Source: an uncultured Propionibacteriaceae bacterium (GTDB taxonomy: Bacteria > Actinomycetota > Actinomycetes > Propionibacteriales > Propionibacteriaceae). Taken from it: a stretch of DNA of 48,636 bases. The DNA is taken from assembly GCA_936924635.1 (NCBI GenBank), contig CAKZHP010000049.1, positions 1 to 48,636 on the forward strand, in the 5' to 3' direction. The position numbers and the translations under genes were made by a program. Shown one piece after another: positions 1 through 6,861 of the stretch (positions are counted from its first letter, which is position 1; every line of letters starts with the position of its first letter). Below the pieces are notes generated by a model. It did no database searches. It was not told the origin of the DNA and saw nothing but the letters and a program-made list of their open reading frames with translations.

Positions 1-299
1 AGGGCGGCCTCAGCCGCCGGCAGCGTGGGAGCGGGGACGGCGTTGCTGGGCGAGGAACCGCTGGCAGGAAGCGCTGCCGAGGGCGACGGGGCGGGCACGC
101 CGGGCTCGGACGACTTGGCGTTCGGGAGGCTCCTGGCGCCCCCGGCGGCCTCTGGGTCACCAGCGCGCACCGTGACCGCTGAGCTGGCCTCGGCGCGGGA
201 GTCAAGCGTGGCGAGGGCGACGCTGGTGCCCATCAGCACGGCGCCGATGCCGAGCAGTCCGGCCGCGGACCACACCGCCGCCAGCTTGCGAACGTCCAT
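1..299 (-). CDS. Secreted or membrane-anchored Ala/Pro/Ser-rich protein, N-terminal part only
   Basis: An open frame starts with ATG at 299 and runs off the left edge, giving 99 residues with no stop. The N-terminus (MDVRKLAAVWSAAGLLGIG, continuing hydrophobic to about residue 33) looks like a signal peptide or membrane anchor. After it the chain is low complexity, rich in Ala, Pro, Ser and Gly, as in a disordered linker of an exported protein. A purine-rich GAGAGG stretch sits just upstream of the ATG. The functional domain must lie outside the window, so no family can be given. It is transcribed away from the gene at 573. Confidence 0.6.
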   Translation of the reverse strand, partial: MDVRKLAAVWSAAGLLGIGAVLMGTSVALATLDSRAEASSAVTVRAGDPEAAGGARSLPNAKSSEPGVPAPSPSAALPASGSSPSNAVPAPTLPAAEAA

Positions 300-395
300 C
301 GCGACCTCTCGACAGCCTCACCCTGTTCCGGACGGTCCCCCCGTACGGCGTGGCAGAAGTGTACGTCCGCTCCCGCCACGCCAGCAACGGAGAGC

Positions 396-426
396 GGGAT
401 GCCGGGGCCCCCCGGCCCGGCATCCC
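396..426. repeat. Perfect 11-bp inverted repeat (hairpin)
   Basis: GGGATGCCGGG (396-406) and CCCGGCATCCC (416-426) pair perfectly around a 9-base loop. The hairpin sits between two genes reading outward (starts at 299 and 573), which is odd for a terminator. No T-run follows on either strand. Confidence 0.5.
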
Positions 427-470
427 TGCGAGACCCAGTGAATGGCCCAGAGGCATCCGGGACCACCTTC

Positions 471-488
471 CATGAGAAGTTCCTCATG
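471..488. promoter_or_regulatory. Operator-like palindrome
   Basis: CATGAG (471-476) and CTCATG (483-488) form an inverted repeat with a 6-base spacer about 85 bases before the gene at 573. The geometry suits a dimeric repressor, but no regulator is known for it and chance is not excluded. Confidence 0.25.
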
Positions 489-572
489 ACGCGACGCGAT
501 CCCCGGTTCGGGGCCGGTCTCCCACTCCCCGCTCCACTGCGCGGGCGGCCACCTGCTGCGACACTGGCGGCC

Positions 573-1088
573 GTGACGATGCGTACGCGCTTCCGGTCGG
601 TCGCCAACTGGGTGAACCTCTCGACCCCCGCCGGGCTGCTCGTGGCCCGGGCCGGCGGAGCACAGGTGTCCAGCGACGAGGACGGGCTCTACTGGGCCGA
701 GGGGTACCGGTTCCCGTTCCCGGTGGCCGGGGCCTTCACCATGGGCAACGTCATCGTCACCGCGTCCCGCTTCGAGGCCCTCGGCCCCGAGGTGGCCCGC
801 CACGAGGCACGGCACACGTGGCAGTGGGTGGCGTGCGGGACGGCGTTCCTGCCGCTCTACGCCCTCTCGATGGGCTGGTCGTGGCTGGTCACCGGCGACC
901 GGGCCGCGCGCAACGTCTTCGAGCGGCGTGCCGGGCTGGTCGACGGCGGCTACCTCGACGCCCCGCCTCGGGCCTGGGTGGTGACGGCCCAGCAGCGGGT
1001 GAGGCGCCTCAGAGGGTCAGGTCGATCCCGAGCCGTGCCGCCGAGCGGTGGCGCCGGCGCTCGGCCCGAAGACGCCGCAGGCGCTTGA
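573..1088 (+). CDS. Conserved actinobacterial protein with a HEARH motif
   Basis: This is a 171-residue protein if GTG 573 is the start; ATG 579 is the alternative. From memory it resembles a small conserved actinobacterial family often labelled hypothetical or, without good reason, Fe-S oxidoreductase: an N-terminal RFRSVANWVNLSTP block, then FPFPVAGAFTMGNV, then HEARHTWQW at residues 77-85. The H-E-x-x-H spacing resembles a zincin metal site, and the hydrophobic LPLYALSMGWSWL stretch follows it. The family block ends near residue 130. The last 40 residues are Arg/Gly/Pro-rich and overlap the oppositely oriented DUF3263 gene by 80 bp, so the true C-terminus is less certain. Function is unknown; proteolysis is only a suggestion from the motif. 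Confidence 0.65.
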   Translation: MTMRTRFRSVANWVNLSTPAGLLVARAGGAQVSSDEDGLYWAEGYRFPFPVAGAFTMGNVIVTASRFEALGPEVARHEARHTWQWVACGTAFLPLYALSMGWSWLVTGDRAARNVFERRAGLVDGGYLDAPPRAWVVTAQQRVRRLRGSGRSRAVPPSGGAGARPEDAAGA

Positions 1089-1296
1089 CCAGCAGCGGGT
1101 CAGCCGCCAGGGCCGCCTGGGTGTCGATGAGGGCGTTCAGAGCCTGGTAGTAACGCGTCGGCGACATGCCGAACAGCTCACGGATCGACTGCTCCTTGGC
1201 GCCGGGCGCCTTCCACCAGTGCCGCTCGAACTCGAGGATGGCGGCGTCGCGCTCGGAAAGCTCCAGCTCCGAGCCGCTCACGGGTGCCGATTCCAT
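1009..1296 (-). CDS. DUF3263 domain protein
   Basis: This 95-residue protein matches the small actinobacterial DUF3263 family. The core runs from LSERDAAILEFERHWW (about residues 13-28) through KEQSIRELFGMSPTRYYQALNALID, followed by a basic tail with RRLRAERRRHRS. The SPTRYYQ segment looks like a recognition helix, so a DNA-binding role is a common guess for the family without proof. ATG 1296 is preferred to GTG 1305 because a TACAGT -10 box (1309 down to 1304) covers that GTG and lies seven bases before the ATG, making the mRNA almost leaderless. Its 3' end overlaps the convergent gene at 573. Confidence 0.85.
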   Translation of the reverse strand: MESAPVSGSELELSERDAAILEFERHWWKAPGAKEQSIRELFGMSPTRYYQALNALIDTQAALAADPLLVKRLRRLRAERRRHRSAARLGIDLTL

Positions 1297-1418
1297 GGCC
1301 GCCACTGTAGCCAGGAACTACACGACTGTCATTCCCTCCGGCGCGCCCTCGCGAGCGGTGGTGCGCAAGCCGTGCCGTGACCCCCCATGGGCGCCACGGC
1401 GGCACGTGAGGGCTCGGC

Positions 1419-1424
1419 TAGGGT
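1419..1424 (+). promoter_or_regulatory. -10 box for manA
   Basis: TAGGGT matches TANNNT. Transcription would begin near 1431, leaving a short leader that still contains the GGAGGT ribosome site at about 1439-1444. Confidence 0.5.
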
Positions 1425-1449
1425 GGCCGTACCGACCAGGAGGTAGGGC

Positions 1450-2625
1450 ATGCACCAGATCGAGGGGCGGGGCCAGCGGTATGCGTGGGGGTCGACGACC
1501 GACATCCCGCGGCTGCTGGGCACGGAGGTCACCGACGAGCCGTACGCCGAGCACTGGTTCGGCGCGCACGAGACGGCACCGTCGCTGCTCGACGGACAGC
1601 CCCTGGACGCGCTCCTGGCCACCTCGCCCGAGCGTCTCGGCCGCCGGTCGCGCGAGGCCTTCGGGGACCGGCTGCCCTACCTCGTCAAGCTGCTGGCCGC
1701 CGCCCGGCCGCTCTCGATCCAGGCACACCCCGACCGGGAGCAGGCCGAGGAGGGGTACGCGCGCGAGGACGCGGCGGGCATCGGGCTGGGCGAGCCTCAC
1801 CGCACGTACAAGGACACGTGGCCGAAGCCGGAGGCCGTCATCGCCATCACGGAGTTCCACGGCCTGGCCGGCTTCCGTGACCCGCTGCGCACGGCCGAGC
1901 TGTTCGACGGCCTGGGGGTCGGCGACACGCTCGCGAGCGTGGTGGGGCCGCTGAGCAAGCGCAAGGGCCCGGCCGCCCTGGCCGAGGTCTTCTTGGACGT
2001 GCTCTCCCTGGAGGGCGACCGGCTAGGGCTCGTCGACACGGTCGTGGACGCGGCCTCCGAGCACGCCGATGACGACGGCGAGCTCGGCGAGTTCGCCCTC
2101 ACGGCCCTGGAGGTGGCCGAGGCCTTCCCGCAGGACCGCGGCGTGCTGGCCGCGCTGCTGCTCAACCGGTTCCGGCTCAGCCCCGGCGAGGGCGTCTTCC
2201 TGCCCCCGGGCAAGATGCACGCCTACCTGCGCGGCTTCGCGGTCGAGGTGATGGCCAACTCCGACAACGTGCTGCGGGGCGGCCTCACCAGCAAGCACAT
2301 CGACGTCGACAACCTGCTCGCGGTGGTGGACTTCTCCCCCGCCCCGCTGTCCCAGATGACGACCCGCGAGACCGCCCCCGGCATCCGGCGCTACTCGACC
2401 CGGGCCGACGAGTTCACGGTCTGGGCTCTCGGGCCGAGGGCGTCGGGTGACGTGCCCGGCACGGGCGCCCGCGTCGTCCTGGTCACCGACGGCACCTGCG
2501 TGCTGCGTACGGGGTCGCACGCGCTGTCGCTCGCTGCCGGCCAGGCCGCGTTCCTGGACGCGGACGACGAGACCACGGTGGAGCTGACCGGCACGGCGTA
2601 CGTCTCTGGCCACGGCCTGGGTTGA
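1450..2625 (+). CDS. manA: Mannose-6-phosphate isomerase, class I
   Basis: ManA interconverts fructose 6-phosphate and mannose 6-phosphate in the cytoplasm, feeding GDP-mannose and mannosylated glycans. The 391-residue protein has the type I signatures: PYAEHWFGAH at 31-40, the metal-binding QAHPD at 91-95, and the FLPPGKMHAYLRG block near 250-262 followed by NSDNVLRGGLT. The length is normal for the family. A strong AGGAGGT site stands seven bases before the ATG, which fixes the start. It appears monocistronic, with its own -10 box and a tRNA gene downstream. Its product could supply the mannosyl-type transferases encoded further on, but that link is inferred. Confidence 0.95.
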   Translation: MHQIEGRGQRYAWGSTTDIPRLLGTEVTDEPYAEHWFGAHETAPSLLDGQPLDALLATSPERLGRRSREAFGDRLPYLVKLLAAARPLSIQAHPDREQAEEGYAREDAAGIGLGEPHRTYKDTWPKPEAVIAITEFHGLAGFRDPLRTAELFDGLGVGDTLASVVGPLSKRKGPAALAEVFLDVLSLEGDRLGLVDTVVDAASEHADDDGELGEFALTALEVAEAFPQDRGVLAALLLNRFRLSPGEGVFLPPGKMHAYLRGFAVEVMANSDNVLRGGLTSKHIDVDNLLAVVDFSPAPLSQMTTRETAPGIRRYSTRADEFTVWALGPRASGDVPGTGARVVLVTDGTCVLRTGSHALSLAAGQAAFLDADDETTVELTGTAYVSGHGLG

Positions 2626-2649
2626 CCGCTGCTGCTGGCGCCCCTGGGA

Positions 2650-2655
2650 TAGCCT
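2650..2655 (+). promoter_or_regulatory. -10 box for the tRNA gene
   Basis: TAGCCT ends nine bases before the mature tRNA 5' end, which places the transcription start about two bases upstream of the tRNA. Confidence 0.5.
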
Positions 2656-2663
2656 GGGCAGAC

Positions 2664-2738
2664 GCCCTTGTAGCTCAGTGGTAGAGCACCCGCCTTGTAA
2701 GCGGAAGGTCGTGGGTTCAAGTCCCACCGGGGGCTCCA
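2664..2738 (+). tRNA. tRNA-Thr (anticodon TGT)
   Basis: A 75-base cloverleaf can be folded by hand: acceptor GCCCTTG with CGGGGGC (two G-T pairs), D-stem GCTC/GAGC, anticodon loop CTTGTAA with TGT at 2696-2698, T-arm GTGGG-TTCAAGT-CCCAC, discriminator T, and an encoded CCA at 2736-2738. The first anticodon-stem pair (C2689-A2705) is mismatched. TGT reads ACA and, by wobble, other Thr codons. Confidence 0.95.
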
Positions 2739-2797
2739 TCGAGCGAGCGGTCGCCACACGTCGGGTGCGCCGCGTGCCTGGCGCCGCTCCCCTGGCC

Positions 2798-2803
2798 TAG
2801 GAT
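2798..2803 (+). promoter_or_regulatory. -10 box for the ABC ATPase leader
   Basis: TAGGAT within GCCTAGGATTCTGG fits TANNNT. A start near 2810 would give a leader of about 210 bases before the ABC ATPase gene at 3022. Confidence 0.4.
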
Positions 2804-2820
2804 TCTGGCGGGGAGGAGCG

Positions 2821-2865
2821 GTGAGAGTCTTGCCATGCAGCCGAGCCGCGCTTTCCCACCAGTGA
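2821..2865 (+). CDS. Possible 14-residue leader peptide (uORF)
   Basis: GTG 2821 is preceded by a near-perfect GGGGAGGAG ribosome site and opens a 14-codon frame, MRVLPCSRAALSHQ, ending with TGA at 2863-2865. The quality of the ribosome site, its place just after a -10 box and the long untranslated stretch before the ABC ATPase suggest a translated leader. It has one Cys and no run of a single amino acid, so no effector can be deduced. It may also be chance. Confidence 0.35.
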   Translation: MRVLPCSRAALSHQ

Positions 2866-2975
2866 TACCCATTTTCCTGGCACACGTGAGGACCACCCCC
2901 AGACCTCCGGGGGGTCACGTGGCACTCGACTGACAACACCACTGCGCCCAGGCTTCGGGACGAGGGCGTGGCGAC

Positions 2976-3008
2976 GAGCAGTGTCCCTGCGGGACAACGG
3001 CACTGCTC
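2976..3008 (+). promoter_or_regulatory. 5' leader hairpin before the ABC ATPase
   Basis: GAGCAGTG (2976-2983) pairs perfectly with CACTGCTC (3001-3008), and the loop contains a second small stem, TCCC (2984-2987) with GGGA (2991-2994). It ends just before the GGGAAGG ribosome site at about 3011-3017, so it could affect initiation of the gene at 3022. Confidence 0.5.
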
Positions 3009-3021
3009 CAGGGAAGGAACC

Positions 3022-4635
3022 ATGGCTGAACTGATGTCCGTCCGCGGGATCACCAAGGCGCATGCCGGCAGGCCCGTCCTGCGTGGCATCGACCTCGATG
3101 TGCGCCCGGGCGAGGTGCTGGGTCTGATCGGCGCGAACGGCGCCGGCAAGTCGACCCTGCTGAACATCCTGTCCGGCACGTACAAGCCAGACAGCGGCAC
3201 GATGGAGTTCGACGGCGAGCCGTACGACCCGGAGGACCCGTCAGAGGCGCGCGCCATGGGCATCGGCATCATCGAGCAGAACTTCAAGCTCGACGGTGAC
3301 ATGACGGTGGCGCAGGCCATCTACCGCAACACCTACCAGGCGAACCGGCCCCACTCGGCGCTCCGCCGCCAGGCGCAGTGGCTGCTCAACGAGGCCGGCG
3401 TGCACGTGTCGCCCGACGCCCGTGTCGGTCACCTGCTGCGCCCCGAGGTGGGTCTCGTCGAGGCCGTCCGCCTGCTCGCCGACGACGCCCAGATCGTGCT
3501 GGTCGACGAGGTCGCCGCCACGTTCAACGTCCGCGAGATCCAGGACCTGCACTTCATCACCAGCCGCCTGACCCGCCAGGGGCGCTCGGTGATCTACATC
3601 TCCCACCGCCTCCACGAGGTGAAGGACATCACAAACCGCATCGCCGTCCTCCGCGAGGGCGAGATCGTCGAGGTGCTGAAGTCGTCCCAGACCAGCACCG
3701 AGGCGATGGCGCAGGCCATGTTCGGGCGCGTCTTCACCCGCAGCAAGCGGCAGCAGCAGCGCTCCGAGGAGGTGGTGCTTCGCGCCACCAACCTGCGCAG
3801 CGAGACGCTCAAGGGTGTCGACTTCGAGCTGCGCCGCGGTGAGGTCGTCGCCCTGGTCGGGCCGCGTCACTCCGGCATCCCCGACATCGTGGGCGCCATC
3901 ACCGGCGACCGGCCCGGCACCTTCGACGAGCTCGAGGTCTTCGGTCAGGCCCGCCGCATCAACGGCCCCGAGGACGCGGCCGCGCTGCGCATCACGTACT
4001 TCTCCGAGGACGACGCGGAGTTCGGCATCTCGGCCGACGAGTCGATCGCGCGCAGCCTGATGGCGGGCGGCTGGCAGGAGGGCATGAACTTCAACGACGA
4101 GGTGTCGGCGCTGCGCGACATCATCGGCGTCCTGTCGCAGTTCCAGGTGAAGGCGAAGACGCTGTTCGGCGACGTGAACGGCCTGTCTGGCGGCGACCAG
4201 CAGAAGATCGCGCTCGCGAAGTTCATGAGCGAGGACTGCGACATCATGATCCTCAACGAGCCCACCCGCGGCCTCGACATGAGCTCGCGTCACGACGTGC
4301 ACAAGATGCTCTCCGAGCTCACCGAGAGCGGCAAGTCCGCCATCCTCCTGTCCACCGACTACGAGGACGCGCTGGACTGGTCCGACCGGGTCCTCGTCGT
4401 CCGCGACGGCCAGATCTGGCGCGAGGTCAGCTCCAGCGACGCCACCGCCGACCAGCTGACGCTGTGGTGCAAGGAGGCCGAGCGTCCGCCGCGGCGGGTG
4501 TGGGAGGACGACGAGTCGACCGCCCTGGCCGAGGAGCTCGTGCACGAGCAGGAGTCCGACCGTGCACAGCGCGAGGCCGAGGAGGCCGAGCTAGACCGTC
4601 AGATCGCGGCCCGGGCCTCCCGCGCCATCTTCTGA
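3022..4635 (+). CDS. Orphan sugar-type ABC ATPase with two unequal nucleotide-binding domains
   Basis: The 537-residue protein has the tandem layout of RbsA/MglA/XylG sugar importers. NBD1 keeps Walker A GANGAGKST (37-45), Walker B-like IVLVDEV (about 158-164) and an H-loop YISHRLHEV, but its signature is ruined (LRPEVGLVE near 138). NBD2 has lost Walker A (GPRHSGIPD near 280) but keeps LSGGDQQK (388-395) and IMILNEPTRG (408-417), with Asn for the Walker B Asp. In an ABC sandwich this leaves one complete site (NBD1 Walker A with NBD2 signature) and one dead site. The last 40 residues are highly charged and helical. No permease or binding protein is adjacent, so it may serve distant partners or not be a transporter. 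ATG 3022 follows AAGGAACC. Confidence 0.85.
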   Translation: MAELMSVRGITKAHAGRPVLRGIDLDVRPGEVLGLIGANGAGKSTLLNILSGTYKPDSGTMEFDGEPYDPEDPSEARAMGIGIIEQNFKLDGDMTVAQAIYRNTYQANRPHSALRRQAQWLLNEAGVHVSPDARVGHLLRPEVGLVEAVRLLADDAQIVLVDEVAATFNVREIQDLHFITSRLTRQGRSVIYISHRLHEVKDITNRIAVLREGEIVEVLKSSQTSTEAMAQAMFGRVFTRSKRQQQRSEEVVLRATNLRSETLKGVDFELRRGEVVALVGPRHSGIPDIVGAITGDRPGTFDELEVFGQARRINGPEDAAALRITYFSEDDAEFGISADESIARSLMAGGWQEGMNFNDEVSALRDIIGVLSQFQVKAKTLFGDVNGLSGGDQQKIALAKFMSEDCDIMILNEPTRGLDMSSRHDVHKMLSELTESGKSAILLSTDYEDALDWSDRVLVVRDGQIWREVSSSDATADQLTLWCKEAERPPRRVWEDDESTALAEELVHEQESDRAQREAEEAELDRQIAARASRAIF

Positions 4636-4650
4636 CCCGTACGCATCACG

Positions 4651-4680
4651 AACGGCCCGTCCCTCCTGGGGCGGGCCGTT
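4651..4680 (+). terminator. Terminator-like hairpin after the ABC ATPase
   Basis: AACGGCCCG and CGGGCCGTT form a 9-bp stem 16 bases after the stop at 4635. No T-run follows. It also lies just downstream of the convergent macrodomain gene, so it may serve both strands. Confidence 0.65.
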
Positions 4681-4696
4681 GGTGCGTCTGCCGCAC

Positions 4697-5209
4697 TCAG
4701 GGGCGCTGCAGGGCGGTCTCCAGGGCTGCGCGCGCAGCGCCGCCCCACGCCACCAGCACCACCTGCTCGACACGCGTACGGGCCCCGCGGACCGCTTCCA
4801 CGGCCGCGGCTGCCGCGTCGTCCTGCGGCCAGCCGTACGCACCGGCCGAGAGCAGCGGGAAGGCGACGCTGCGGGCCCCCAGCTCGTCGGCCACGCGCAG
4901 CGACTCCGTGTAGGCCGACAGCAGCAGGTGCCGCCGGTCCTCACGCCTCGAGTAGACCGGCCCCACGGTGTGCACCACCCAGCGGTTCGGGAGGTCTCCG
5001 GCGGTGGTGGCGACCGCCTGACCGGTGGGGAGGCCGCCGGGGAGGGTGGTGGCGCGCAGGCGCCGGCACTCGGCCAGGATCGCGGGCCCGCCGGCCCTGT
5101 GGATGGCGCCGTCGACCCCGCCGCCCCCCAGCAGGCCGGAGTTCGCGGCGTTCACCACGACATCGGTGGTCTGCGCGGTGATGTCACCCTCGACCACGAC
5201 GATCTCCAT
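4697..5209 (-). CDS. Macrodomain protein, O-acetyl-ADP-ribose deacetylase type
   Basis: The 170-residue protein is a single macrodomain of the YmdB/MacroD class, which hydrolyses O-acetyl-ADP-ribose and in some members removes ADP-ribose from proteins. Diagnostic parts are VVNAANSGLLGGGGVDGAIH (about 17-36), with the Asn and GGGGVDGAI loop that hold the distal ribose, and FPLLSAGAYGWP further on. ATG 5209 has no ribosome site but lies eight bases after a TAGGCT -10 box (5223 down to 5218), so a nearly leaderless message is likely. It ends against the convergent ABC ATPase. Its physiological substrate cannot be told from sequence. Confidence 0.9.
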   Translation of the reverse strand: MEIVVVEGDITAQTTDVVVNAANSGLLGGGGVDGAIHRAGGPAILAECRRLRATTLPGGLPTGQAVATTAGDLPNRWVVHTVGPVYSRREDRRHLLLSAYTESLRVADELGARSVAFPLLSAGAYGWPQDDAAAAAVEAVRGARTRVEQVVLVAWGGAARAALETALQRP

Positions 5210-5336
5210 GGCGGGGGAGCCTAGCCCGCAGCCCCCGCCCGGCAGAGATGCCGACAGGGCCCGAGGGTGACACACTCTGATCGTGCAAGGCCCCTGCTCA
5301 GGGTGCGGCTGCGAACGCGCCAGAGGCCGGGCAAGG

Positions 5337-5351
5337 GGTGACGTCGTCACC
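5337..5351. promoter_or_regulatory. 15-bp palindrome GGTGACGTCGTCACC
   Basis: A perfect GGTGACG-T-CGTCACC inverted repeat lies 125 bases upstream of the roadblock gene and about 115 bases from the macrodomain promoter. It has the form of a transcription-factor operator; the factor is unknown. Confidence 0.4.
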
Positions 5352-5475
5352 TCGAGCACGGTGCAGGAAGAGAATGAGACGCCTCTCACCGGTGGTGGCG
5401 TGGGGCGGAGCTTGGACCTACATTTATTCCTGCAAGCACAACAGGAAACATCAGGCTGGACGACGGGAAAATGCA

Positions 5476-6051
5476 ATGGCAAAGAGTTGGTGGACCTCAT
5501 TTCTGGGGCGCACCGATTCAGCCGCAGATTCCGGCCAGATCGAGCTCGACGACAACATCGAGGTCGATCCGGCTCCCCGTCGGGCGGTTCTTGACGATCC
5601 TCATGAAGATGCCGAGCCCGCCACCGGGCCCGGTGCCACACCAGCTGGCCAGACGGCCACGACAGACAGGACCACGACAGTGTCTCAGCTCCAGCAGACC
5701 ATCACCGATCTCCTCGCGATCGACGGCGCCACGGCGGCCGCCATCGTCGACATCGGCTCGGGCATGGCTCTCGCGACCGGCGGCAACCCCGGCTTCGACC
5801 TCGACGTCGCCGCTGCCGGCAACTCCAACGTGATCCGCGCCAAGCTGCGCACCATGCAGGACCTGGGCCTGGGCGACCGCAACATCGAGGACATCCTCAT
5901 CACGCTGAACTCCCAGTACCACCTGATCAACGTGCTCCAGGGCGAGAAGAACAAGGGCCTGTTCATCTACCTGGTGCTCACCAAGGCCGGCGCCAACCTG
6001 GCCCTCGCGCGTCACAAGCTGACGACGCTGGCCAACGACGTCACGGTCTGA
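5476..6051 (+). CDS. Roadblock/LC7-like domain protein
   Basis: The 191-residue protein has an acidic, Pro/Thr-rich N-terminus (1-65) and a compact domain from VSQLQQTITDLLAIDGA to LANDVTV. The pattern SGMALATGG, a hydrophobic core and NIEDILITLNSQYHLINVL resembles the roadblock/MglB fold used to bind small GTPases or form scaffolds. Partner genes of known roadblock operons (CvnA-D, MglA) are absent, so the partner is unknown. ATG 5476 was chosen because the upstream 140 bases are comparatively AT-rich (ACATTTATTCC) and look like promoter DNA; the possible earlier start at 5338 would read through it. A strong terminator follows. Family assignment is by pattern only. Confidence 0.65.
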   Translation: MAKSWWTSFLGRTDSAADSGQIELDDNIEVDPAPRRAVLDDPHEDAEPATGPGATPAGQTATTDRTTTVSQLQQTITDLLAIDGATAAAIVDIGSGMALATGGNPGFDLDVAAAGNSNVIRAKLRTMQDLGLGDRNIEDILITLNSQYHLINVLQGEKNKGLFIYLVLTKAGANLALARHKLTTLANDVTV

Positions 6052-6063
6052 AGACCCTGACCT

Positions 6064-6135
6064 CCTCGCGCTTTTATGCGAGGTAGTGCTCCGCACGTGA
6101 TCGTGGCGGGCAGCCCCTGCGGGGTCTGCCCGCCA
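6064..6135 (+). terminator. Two consecutive hairpins after the roadblock gene
   Basis: The first is CCTCGC (6064-6069) with GCGAGG (6078-6083). The second is a perfect 10-bp stem, TGGCGGGCAG (6104-6113) with CTGCCCGCCA (6126-6135), extended inside by CCCC/GGGG. They lie between the convergent roadblock and pdxH genes. Confidence 0.75.
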
Positions 6136-6207
6136 CTACGCGTTTCTTGGGCATTCCCGGATCATTTTCCAAGGTCATTGCCGTAAACAATTTCGTGGCC
6201 AACCTGC

Positions 6208-6840
6208 TCACGGAGCGAGCCGGCACCTGGCCCAGCCGTCCCCCTCGCGGGAGAACCGGATGCGGTCATGGAGCCTCGACGGCCTGCCCTGCCAGAACTC
6301 CCAGGTGTCGGGGGTCAGGCGGAACCCACCCCAGTGCGGGGGGCGGGGCGGGTCCTCCCCCAGCTCGGCCGCTGCCTGCCGCTCCCGCTCGGCCAGCTCC
6401 GCCCGTGACGCGACCACCTGGCTCTGCGGCGACGCCCAGGCGCCGATGCGCGACCCCAGCGGCCGCATCGCGAAGTAGGCGTCGGACTCCTCGGCGGCCA
6501 CCCTCGCCACCGGGCCCTCCACCCGGACCACGCGTTCCAGCCCCGGCCAGTAGAACTGCACGGCGGCGTACGGGTTGGTGGCCAGCTCACGCCCCTTGCG
6601 CGACTCGTACCCGGTGAACCAGGCGATCCCCCGCTCGTCGACGACCTTCGCCAGCACGACCCGGGTCGAGGGGCGGGCGTTCTCGCCGACCGTGGCCAGG
6701 GTCATCGCGTTGGGCTCGGTCTCCCCCGCCTCCTGCGCCTGGGCGAACCAGCGCCCGAACAGGTCCAGGGGGTCATCCCCGGCGGCGGCCTCGTCGAGCT
6801 CGCCCTTGGCGTACGTCTGTCGCATCCCGTGCATGTCCAC
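6208..6840 (-). CDS. pdxH: Pyridoxamine 5'-phosphate oxidase
   Basis: PdxH uses FMN and oxygen to turn pyridoxine or pyridoxamine 5'-phosphate into pyridoxal phosphate, the cofactor needed by HemL and GlyA in this window. The 210-residue protein shows the family order: DPLDLFGRWFAQA, NAMTLATVGENARPSTRVVL, an FTGYESRKGREL segment, FYWPGLERVVRVEG, and a C-terminal RLHDRIRF block. Length is standard. GTG 6840 is supported by a TAGCAT -10 box exactly six bases upstream (leaderless form); ATG 6834 is a possible alternative. It follows the VTT protein gene by 21 bases but has its own promoter. Confidence 0.95.
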   Translation of the reverse strand: MDMHGMRQTYAKGELDEAAAGDDPLDLFGRWFAQAQEAGETEPNAMTLATVGENARPSTRVVLAKVVDERGIAWFTGYESRKGRELATNPYAAVQFYWPGLERVVRVEGPVARVAAEESDAYFAMRPLGSRIGAWASPQSQVVASRAELAERERQAAAELGEDPPRPPHWGGFRLTPDTWEFWQGRPSRLHDRIRFSREGDGWARCRLAP

Positions 6841-6846
6841 GCCCCG

Positions 6847-6852
6847 ATGCTA
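6847..6852 (-). promoter_or_regulatory. -10 box for leaderless pdxH
   Basis: TAGCAT on the minus strand, six bases (6846-6841) before GTG 6840, so the first base of the start codon is the expected +1. Confidence 0.55.
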
Positions 6853-6861
6853 AACGCCTGG

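Noticed and set aside
3241..4545. A 434-codon frame antisense to the ABC ATPase
   Set aside because: Composition is that of a shadow frame, and the plus-strand gene has clear family motifs.
4636..4696. A small gene between the ABC ATPase and macrodomain genes
   Set aside because: The stretch is filled by the hairpin and has no start with a ribosome site.
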